DNA from: an uncultured Centipeda sp.
GTDB lineage: Bacteria; Bacillota; Negativicutes; Selenomonadales; Selenomonadaceae
NCBI GenBank assembly: GCA_905372865.1
Contig: CAJPQT010000015.1
Coordinates: 1 to 64,000, forward strand
Direction: 5' to 3'
Length of the DNA: 64,000 nt
Positions 57,977 through 64,000 of this stretch are shown here, piece by piece. Every line of letters starts with the position of its first letter. Within the stretch, counting starts at the first letter, position 1. A program made the translations under genes and the position numbers. Under the pieces are notes generated by a model. It was given only the letters and a program-made list of their open reading frames with translations, had not been told where the DNA came from and did not search any database.

Positions 57977-58909
57977 ATGAATAAGGAAGATAAAATTTAT
58001 GTCGCAGGCCATACCGGCATGGTTGGCTCGGCGATTGTTCGTGCACTGCGTGATCGTGGATATGAGCGGGTTGTTAGCCGCACACATGGAGAGCTTGATC
58101 TTACGAATCAACAGAAGACATTGGATTTTTTTCGGTCAGAAAAACCGGATTATGTCTTTATTGGAGCCGCTAAGGTTGGGGGGATTCAGGCGAATAACGA
58201 CTATCCGGCGGATTTCTTGTATGTCAATCTCATGATCAATGCGAACATCATCCATGCGGCACATGAGGTAGGCGTAAAGAAACTTTTAGCGCTGGGAAGT
58301 TCGTGTATTTACCCAAAGTTTGCAGAGCAGCCGATTCGTGAAAAAGCATTGTTAGACGGTATGCTTGAACCAACGAATGAAGGCTATGCTATCGCAAAGA
58401 TTTCTGCACTAGAAATGGTTAAATTCTTTCATAAGCAATACGGCGACCCGTTTATCAGCTGTATGCCGACAAATATCTACGGGGAAAATGATAACTTTGA
58501 CCTGCAAGGTTCCCATGTCATCCCTGCGATGATTCGCAAATTCCATGAGGCAAAAGTACGTGGAGATGAATCCGTAACCCTATGGGGAACGGGCAGCCCC
58601 TTGCGCGAATTCCTGTATGTGGACGACCTGGCGGATGCGTGTATTTTCCTTATGGAAAATTATAATGAGCCGGAACATATCAACGTGGGCAGTGGTGAAG
58701 AGGTATCAATTCGAGAACTTGCTGAGCTAGTTAAAGAGACGGTTGGTTTTGAAGGAGAATTGGTATTTGATATAGAGAAACCGGACGGGACTCCGCGAAA
58801 ACTGCTTGATACTGCAAAGTTAAGTGAATTAGGGTGGGAACATAAAATCTCATTGGGCGATGGGGTAGCGAAATCGTATCATTATTTTTTGCAGTACATG
58901 GAGAACTGA
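57977..58909 (+). CDS. fcl: GDP-L-fucose synthase
   Basis: A 310-residue epimerase-reductase that turns GDP-4-keto-6-deoxymannose into GDP-L-fucose. IYVAGHTGMVGSAIVRAL is the NADP-binding loop with the GHxGMVGSA signature of the enzyme; LLALGSSCIYPKFAEQPIRE and the catalytic YAIAKISALEM (YxxxK) with PTNIYGENDNFD agree. Start at the ATG at 57977 behind GAGAAGGAGC. Its substrate is made by gmd, five genes upstream. A GDP-colitose synthase reading is possible, given the dehydratase-like gene that follows. Confidence 0.92.
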   Translation: MNKEDKIYVAGHTGMVGSAIVRALRDRGYERVVSRTHGELDLTNQQKTLDFFRSEKPDYVFIGAAKVGGIQANNDYPADFLYVNLMINANIIHAAHEVGVKKLLALGSSCIYPKFAEQPIREKALLDGMLEPTNEGYAIAKISALEMVKFFHKQYGDPFISCMPTNIYGENDNFDLQGSHVIPAMIRKFHEAKVRGDESVTLWGTGSPLREFLYVDDLADACIFLMENYNEPEHINVGSGEEVSIRELAELVKETVGFEGELVFDIEKPDGTPRKLLDTAKLSELGWEHKISLGDGVAKSYHYFLQYMEN

Positions 58910-58923
58910 GACGGAAGTAAGTG

Positions 58924-60114
58924 ATGGAAAAGATCGGCGTGGGGTATGCTTATGTGAGCGAAGCTGAGAAAGAAGTATATCAATGAGCCGCTAGATGCGG
59001 AGCGACTTCGCGAGGAGAGATGGTCAATCGTTTTGAGCGTGAGTTTGCGAAACTCCATGAACAGCGGTATGGGGTCGCCTGCAACAGCGGTACGTCTGCA
59101 CTCCATGTTGCGCTGGAGGCGATGAAGGAAAAATTTGGTTGGGCAGACGAGAGTGAAGTGCTTGTTCCGACCATTACCTTTATTGCGACCTCAAATGCCT
59201 GTATTCATGCGGGCTTAAAGCCTGTGTTCGTGGATGTGGATCCTATTAGCTATAATATGGCCGCTTCCTGTATGGAGAAACATATTACGGAACGTACGGT
59301 TGCGGCAATTCCTGTGCACACGTTCGGACAGCCATGTGATATGGATGCGATATTGGAAGTTACCCGAAAGTATGGACTGCGTGTGCTAGAAGACTGTGCT
59401 GAGGCGCACTTTGCGACATATAAAGGAAAGAAGATCGGCAGTTTCGGCAATATGGCAGCATTCAGTACGTATGTTGCACATACGATCACGACGGGAATCG
59501 GCGGCGTCATCACGACGAATGATCTTACGTTGACAGAGATTTTTCGTTCGCTCATCGCACATGGACGTGCCTGCACTTGCGAGACTTGCTTGGATCCCAG
59601 GCAGGTCTGCAAGCTGCGAATGCAGACGGAAATGGATAAGCGCTTCATGATGGTTCGCATGGGATACAGCTATCGCATTGGGGAACTGGAAGGCGCGTTG
59701 GGTCTTGGCCAGCTGGAAAATCGCGATCATATCATGAACACGCGCAAGGAGAACGCTCATTATCTCAGCGAGGGTTTACAGGGAACAGAGAAGTATCTGC
59801 AGCTTCCTGAATATCCGGATTATGTCGATCACTCGTTTATGATGTATCCGATTGTCATAAAGAAAGACGCTCCTTTCATGCGTGATGAGTTTACGCATTT
59901 CTTGGAGAAAAACAATATCGAGACCCGGCCCATGCTCCCGCTGCTGAATCAGCCTGTCTATAGGGAGTTGTTTGGCGAGATCGAGAGCGATTACCCCGTT
60001 GCCGAGTGGCTGGATCATTATGGACTTTATGTGGGCTGTCATCATGGGCTGAACAGGGAGCAGCTGGATAAGATTGTGGCGAAAATTAAAGAGTTCTTGC
60101 AGAATAAGGTATAA
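58924..60114 (+). pseudogene. DegT-fold Fe-S 3-dehydratase-like gene (RfbH/ColD type), interrupted by TGA
   Basis: The frame from the ATG at 58924 reads MEKIGVGYAYVSEAEKEVYQ, then TGA (58984-58986), then continues to 60114 with a typical DegT/DnrJ/EryC1 enzyme. The N-terminal piece is the normal start of this family, so the stop breaks a single gene. Counting from the internal Met at 59020, the PLP lysine position holds His154 (VAHTITTG), as in ColD and the CDP-4-keto-6-deoxyglucose 3-dehydrase. Cys126, Cys185, Cys187, Cys190 and Cys197 resemble the [2Fe-2S] ligand spacing of the latter. It would remove the 3-hydroxyl of a 4-keto-6-deoxy sugar. Restart at 59020 is possible, but GGAG lies only 2-3 bases before it. 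Confidence 0.75.
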
Positions 60115-60125
60115 ATAAAATGAGG

Positions 60126-60161
60126 AATACGGGAAACCTCTGTGAAGGTTTCCCGTATTTC
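60126..60161 (+). terminator. hairpin between the dehydratase-like gene and manC
   Basis: Perfect 14-base stem AATACGGGAAACCT (60126-60139) and AGGTTTCCCGTATT (60146-60159) with a 6-base loop. Only a short T run follows, so it may be a weak terminator or a processing/stability element inside the operon. Confidence 0.6.
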
Positions 60162-60183
60162 AGCATATGAAAGGAAGGATAAT

Positions 60184-61506
60184 ATGCAGATTGTCTTGCT
60201 TTCAGGTGGAGCAGGAAAACGCTTGTGGCCGCTTTCCAATGATCTTTACTCTAAGCAGTTTCTCCGTATCTTGAGACGCGAGGATGGGACGCTGGAATCG
60301 ATGATTCAGCGTGTTTGCCGCCAAGTTCAGTGCGCTGCGCCAGATACTTCTATTACCGTTGCGACAGGTCGCGAGCAAGTTTCATTGATTCGCCGTCAGC
60401 TTGGTTCTGGTGTGAACATCTCGGTGGAGCCGTGCCGGCGAGATACGTTTCCTGCGATAGCACTGGTTTCCGCCTATCTGCATGAAGTGCGCGGTGTCCC
60501 TCTCGATGAGGCTGTGGCGATTTGCCCTGCCGATCCTTATGTCGACGGGGATTATTTTCGTGCGGTTCTCCGGCTTCTTGAGGAGGCGGAACGGGAAGGT
60601 TCTGCGAACCTTGTCTTGATGGGAATTGAGCCGACGTATCCGAGCGAAAAGTATGGTTATATTATTCCTGCGTCTCAAGAAACGCAGAGCATGGTGCGGT
60701 CGTTCAAAGAAAAACCAGATAAGGAAACCGCTGAGAAATACATTGCGCAGGGAGCGTTGTGGAACAGCGGCGTTTTTGCGTTCAAGCTTGGCTATGCGCT
60801 TGATAAGGCGCGTGAGTTGCTGGATTATACGGATTACGAGGATCTTTTCAATCGCTATGAGGAGCTTTCCAAGATCAGTTTTGATTATGCTGTGGTCGAG
60901 AAAGAAGAAAATATTGCAGTTCAGCGTTATAGCGGCACTTGGCTTGACATAGGGACATGGAACACGCTCGCCGAAGTGATGCCGGAGCATACGATCGGTC
61001 GTGCCAAGATGGATGAAACTTGCAGGAATGTTCATGTCGTGAACACGCTTCCTGTGCCTGTCCTTTGCATGGGACTGGAGGATGTCGTGGTAGCAGCCAG
61101 CCCGGAAGGAATTCTTGTTTCAGACAAGACTCGTTCAAGTGCGATGAAGCCCTACGCGGAACGTCTGCATACACCCGTGATGTATGCAGAAAAATCATGG
61201 GGCGAGTTCCGCATCATCGACGCCGAGGCAGAGAGTCTCACGATCAAGATCACGCTGAGTCCAGGACGTGCGCTTACCTATCATTTGCATGAACGGCGCG
61301 ATGAGACATGGACGGTAATCGAAGGCCGTGGCTGGGTGAAGCTCGACGGCAATGAGTTCGCTGTTGCCGAAGGACAGACTGTGCGCATCCCGCGCGGCTC
61401 GTTTCATACGATACGAGCAGAAACGCTGCTCAAGGTAATGGAGATCCAGACGGGTGAGGATATTGACGTGGATGATAAGATTGTGTGGGGAGGAGTGAAA
61501 GGCTAG
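60184..61506 (+). CDS. manC: mannose-1-phosphate guanylyltransferase
   Basis: A 440-residue enzyme making GDP-mannose. LLSGGAGKRLWPLSNDLYSKQF is the nucleotidyltransferase loop, ICPADPYVDGDYF and FKEKPDKETAEKYI the sugar-binding blocks, and ALWNSGVFAF the conserved WNSG(I/V)F. The C-terminal cupin (LSPGRALTYHLHERRDETW, VRIPRGSFHTI) is the type II mannose-6-phosphate isomerase domain, so it may be bifunctional, though it is somewhat shorter than the usual 460-480 residues. Start at the ATG at 60184 behind AAAGGAAGG. It supplies the substrate of gmd. Confidence 0.92.
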   Translation: MQIVLLSGGAGKRLWPLSNDLYSKQFLRILRREDGTLESMIQRVCRQVQCAAPDTSITVATGREQVSLIRRQLGSGVNISVEPCRRDTFPAIALVSAYLHEVRGVPLDEAVAICPADPYVDGDYFRAVLRLLEEAEREGSANLVLMGIEPTYPSEKYGYIIPASQETQSMVRSFKEKPDKETAEKYIAQGALWNSGVFAFKLGYALDKARELLDYTDYEDLFNRYEELSKISFDYAVVEKEENIAVQRYSGTWLDIGTWNTLAEVMPEHTIGRAKMDETCRNVHVVNTLPVPVLCMGLEDVVVAASPEGILVSDKTRSSAMKPYAERLHTPVMYAEKSWGEFRIIDAEAESLTIKITLSPGRALTYHLHERRDETWTVIEGRGWVKLDGNEFAVAEGQTVRIPRGSFHTIRAETLLKVMEIQTGEDIDVDDKIVWGGVKG

Positions 61507-61551
61507 GTTATATACACAGCATGTGGCTGATTCGAGCATGAGGGGGATATT

Positions 61552-62526
61552 ATGAATTATCATTCACTTTCTTTTCCAGCAAACAGTTTATTCCTCGTCA
61601 CAGGTGGCGCAGGATTTATCGGCTCGAATCTGTGTGAGGCGATTTTGTCGATGGGGCACAGGGTCCGTGTGCTGGATAATCTGTCGACGGGGTATGTGGA
61701 GAATATCGCGGGATTTCGGGAGAATCCGAAGTTCGAGTTCGTCGAGGGGGATATTCGGGATGCGGCACTCTGCCATCGCGTCTGTGAGGGCGTGGACTAT
61801 GTGCTGCATCAGGCGGCAGCAGTGAGTGTGCCTGAGAGCATTGAGCAGCCGGTGGAGTATACACTGACGAATATTGTCGGTACGGTGAATATGATGGAGG
61901 CGGCGGCGAAAAATGGCGTAAAGAAGTTCACATACGCGTCGAGTGCTGCGGTCTACGGCGACGATGAGACGATGCCGAAGCGAGAGGAGATTGTCGGGAA
62001 TCGTCTCTCGACGTATGCGGTGACGAAGTTTGTTGCAGAAGAATATGCGTACCAGTATACGATGCACTACGGGCTGGACTGCTACGGAATGCGCTATTTC
62101 AATGTCTATGGGCGACGGCAGGACCCGAACGGTGCGTATGCGGCGGTGATTCCAAAGTTCATTGAGTGCTTGCTCCGCGATGAACCGCCGACGATCAACG
62201 GCGACGGGGAGCAGTCGCGCGACTTCGTCTATGTGGAGGATGTTGTGCAGGCGAATCTCCTTGCGTGCGTCGCGCCGCACGAGGCGGCGGGTGAGGCGTA
62301 CAATGTCGCCTCTGGAAAGCGATTAAGCCTCAATGAGATGTATACGGTGCTCAGTGCACTGTTGGAGAAGGACTTGAAGCCAATCTATGGTCCGGAGCGC
62401 AAGGGTGACATTCGCCACAGCAGTGCGGACATCTCGAAGATTCGTTTGAAGCTTGGTTACGAGCCCGCGTATGATTTTGAGAAGGGGATCAAAGAGGCGA
62501 TCCAGTGGTATAAAGAGAATCTGTAG
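61552..62526 (+). CDS. NAD-dependent nucleotide-sugar epimerase (GalE-like)
   Basis: A 324-residue short-chain dehydrogenase-type epimerase. LVTGGAGFIGSNLCEAILSMGH binds NAD, VLDNLSTGYVENI, HQAAAVSVPESIEQP and YASSAAVYGDDETMPKRE follow, and the catalytic STYAVTKFVAEEYA (YxxxK) and YFNVYGRRQDPNGAYAAVIP are intact. This subtype includes UDP-GlcNAc and UDP-GlcNAcA 4-epimerases as well as UDP-glucose 4-epimerase; the substrate is not fixed by eye. Composition is back to the GC-rich backbone. Last gene of the polysaccharide locus. Confidence 0.87.
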   Translation: MNYHSLSFPANSLFLVTGGAGFIGSNLCEAILSMGHRVRVLDNLSTGYVENIAGFRENPKFEFVEGDIRDAALCHRVCEGVDYVLHQAAAVSVPESIEQPVEYTLTNIVGTVNMMEAAAKNGVKKFTYASSAAVYGDDETMPKREEIVGNRLSTYAVTKFVAEEYAYQYTMHYGLDCYGMRYFNVYGRRQDPNGAYAAVIPKFIECLLRDEPPTINGDGEQSRDFVYVEDVVQANLLACVAPHEAAGEAYNVASGKRLSLNEMYTVLSALLEKDLKPIYGPERKGDIRHSSADISKIRLKLGYEPAYDFEKGIKEAIQWYKENL

Positions 62527-62603
62527 GCGGTTCATTGTAAAATGAAATCGGACACATAAAAAAGTATTTTCACATTAATCAACACATCCTATCTATTTGT
62601 TAT

Positions 62604-63221
62604 TTATCTGCATAGAGAATCTATTTCTTTCCGAGACGCAGATGATTTCTCTTTTCGTGCTTTTTCATTAAGTTTGTTGAAAAACAGTTGTAATGGAAAG
62701 TGGATAAGTATTGAAAGAATCATCGTGAACATTAACAGTATAAAATAATCTTTCTGGTTCATATTCATTCCTTTGTACAAACCGTTTATCGAGAAAACAG
62801 TAAAAAGGAATAGCGCGGTAACGTAACCGTCTTGTAATAACTCTTTTCCCGAGAACTTGTTTTCTGTCCAGTCTTCTTCAAATGTACTTCCATATGTCTT
62901 GAAGTTATACTGGAATTGTGTCGTCTGTATATGGTTCGACATGAAGATGATATAACCGTTGCAAAGGCTCGTGGCAATATCATCGAGTTCGGTGACTTTT
63001 ATTCCGTATTTTCGAGCGATTCTCTGTTTCAGAATTGTAAGCTCTGCAGATGGTGGGGTTACCCCTCTGAGAATATAATTATTCAGTATCTTGGACAATA
63101 TTTTATTTGCCTCTCTTAATCTGGAGTTTTGTTCGCTCAATCTGTCCCAGTATAGCTTAAGCGTAGCTATGATGAAGGGAACAAAAACAGAAAGAATGCC
63201 CAATAATTCTGATGAAGTCAT
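62604..63221 (-). CDS. small membrane protein of unknown function
   Basis: A 205-residue protein with one N-terminal membrane helix (LLGILSVFVPFIIATLKLYW), a charged, coiled-coil-like stretch, a soluble middle containing YGIKVTELDDIATSLCNGYI, and two C-terminal helices (VTALFLFTVFSINGLY and YFILLMFTMILSILIHFPL). A/T-rich compared with its neighbours. No family recognised; the helix arrangement is reminiscent of SLATT-like membrane proteins, but no motif supports that. The ATG at 63221 avoids overlap with mtnA; the ATG at 63245 is the alternative. Confidence 0.65.
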   Translation of the reverse strand: MTSSELLGILSVFVPFIIATLKLYWDRLSEQNSRLREANKILSKILNNYILRGVTPPSAELTILKQRIARKYGIKVTELDDIATSLCNGYIIFMSNHIQTTQFQYNFKTYGSTFEEDWTENKFSGKELLQDGYVTALFLFTVFSINGLYKGMNMNQKDYFILLMFTMILSILIHFPLQLFFNKLNEKARKEKSSASRKEIDSLCR

Positions 63222-63234
63222 AGATACCGCCTGC

Positions 63235-64000
63235 TTATATCTCATGAGAGAAAACGTCCTTGATATTCTTAAATATCCCCTCCTCCGTCACGATCGCCGT
63301 AATGAGCTCGTGATCGGTAACGTCGAACGCGGGGTTATACACATTTACGCCGTCTGCGGTCATGCGCTCGCTGTACCACATATCGGTGACTTCCTCAGGG
63401 GGGCGCTGTTCGATATGGATATCGCTGCCTGTGGGAGTGGAGAGGTCGATGGTGGAACTGGGGGCGCAGACGTAGAAGGGAATGCCATAGTGTTTGGCGA
63501 GGATGGCGACACCTGATGTGCCAATCTTGTTGGCGACGTCGCCGTTGGCGGCGACACGGTCACAGCCGACGAAGACGGCGTCGATCCAGCCGTTTTTCAT
63601 GACGGTGGCTGCCATGTTGTCACAGATGAGGGTGACATCCATGCCGGCGGCACTGAGTTCGTAGGCAGTGAGGCGTGCGCCCTGCAGGAGAGGGCGTGTT
63701 TCGTCGGCGTAGATTTTAAAGTGGTAGCCTTTTTGGTGACCGAGGTACATGACGGCGGTTGCAGTGCCGTATTTGGCGGTGGCGAGCTGTCCGGCGTTGC
63801 AGTGGGTGAGGAGCCCGTATCCGGGCTTTACAAGGGTGAGCGCGTGCTCGCCTATTTTTTTGCAGATGTCGATGTCCTCCTGCTTGATGCGGAGGGCTTC
63901 ATCGCGTAGGAGTGCACGGATTTCGGGGACGGATGTCCCGTGGTTGTTCTTGACGATACTCTCCATGCGGTTCAGCGCCCATGAGAGGTTGACGGCGGTG
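63235..64000 (-). CDS. mtnA: S-methyl-5-thioribose-1-phosphate isomerase (partial, N-terminus outside window)
   Basis: The C-terminal about 255 residues of the methionine-salvage isomerase. Reading starts inside the protein with TAVNLSWALNRMESIVKNN, the conserved region after the N-terminal domain, and goes on with LLTHCNAGQLATAKYGTATAV (catalytic cysteine region), YADETRPLLQGARLTAYEL, VGCDRVAANGDVANKIGT (catalytic aspartate) and FYVCAPSSTIDL. The eIF2B alpha-like fold is therefore complete at its active site. The gene continues beyond the window end. Confidence 0.95.
   Translation of the reverse strand, partial: TAVNLSWALNRMESIVKNNHGTSVPEIRALLRDEALRIKQEDIDICKKIGEHALTLVKPGYGLLTHCNAGQLATAKYGTATAVMYLGHQKGYHFKIYADETRPLLQGARLTAYELSAAGMDVTLICDNMAATVMKNGWIDAVFVGCDRVAANGDVANKIGTSGVAILAKHYGIPFYVCAPSSTIDLSTPTGSDIHIEQRPPEEVTDMWYSERMTADGVNVYNPAFDVTDHELITAIVTEEGIFKNIKDVFSHEI

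Noticed and set aside
58984..58986. TGA in the dehydratase-like gene as a selenocysteine codon
   Set aside because: The position aligns with an ordinary polar residue far from the active site, and no hairpin typical of a bacterial SECIS is evident just after it; a nonsense change or base error is simpler.
1..64000. tRNA, rRNA, CRISPR arrays, insertion sequences, prophage genes
   Set aside because: No cloverleaf, rRNA segment, regularly spaced repeats, transposase or integrase was recognised on reading both strands.

Overview
The window looks like chromosome from a diderm Firmicute of the Negativicutes, most probably the Selenomonas/Centipeda group. This is inference from three things. The backbone is GC-rich. 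The gene order is Firmicute in style (rapZ-yvcK-whiA; an Orn/Lys/Arg-decarboxylase-fold gene next to tmk, then rnmV and rsmA). It also carries envelope functions expected of an outer membrane (Wza-type export lipoprotein-family protein, type IV pilus/type II secretion inner-membrane proteins). Starts are ATG, GTG or TTG behind strong purine-rich ribosome binding sites. No tRNA, rRNA, CRISPR array or insertion sequence was recognised, and no stretch longer than 300 bases lacks a gene.

Layout. 1-786: the 5' part of a glucose/GlcNAc-type PTS permease gene (minus strand). 1060-7242: ilvB, then a tightly overlapping set of pseudopilins, a minimal prepilin peptidase, a PilM-PilN-like fusion and PilO. 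7335-11964: aroC-aroK-aroB and a membrane diguanylate cyclase. 12082-15412: rplS, lepB, an exonuclease III and prfC. 15472-21688: an esterase, a secreted protein, an RclA-like flavoprotein divergent from a Crp/Fnr regulator, fumC, and a Gx-transporter/NusG-II pair. 21688-22011: a compact convergent two-RNA locus that matches the architecture of the par/Fst type I toxin-antitoxin systems. 22124-30801: a membrane-anchored protein, two Cof-type phosphatases, rapZ-yvcK-whiA, a deacetylase, a secreted protein, a soluble chemotaxis-type signalling domain and a YgbA-like protein. 30961-37542: a DegS-like kinase, a decarboxylase, tmk, rnmV, rsmA, a PHP phosphatase and an AEC carrier.

37555-62526 is a surface polysaccharide locus: initiating sugar transferase, Wza, Wzz, glycosyltransferases, Wzy, Wzx, then nucleotide-sugar genes (gmd, fcl, manC, galE). 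Base composition drops sharply from about 41,235 to 58,900, which suggests acquired DNA. Two unusual inserts sit in it. One is a SIR2 plus P-loop ATPase protein (49127-51487) that resembles phage-defence proteins. The other is a cassette between gmd and fcl made of a DRE-TIM aldolase, two complete split transketolases and an aldo/keto reductase, followed after fcl by a DegT-fold gene with histidine in place of the PLP lysine and a cysteine set like the iron-sulfur 3-dehydratases. That last gene is broken by an in-frame TGA. Together these suggest synthesis of an unusual, possibly deoxy and branched, GDP-linked sugar besides GDP-fucose.

The window ends with a small membrane protein of unknown role and the 3' part of mtnA (minus strand).
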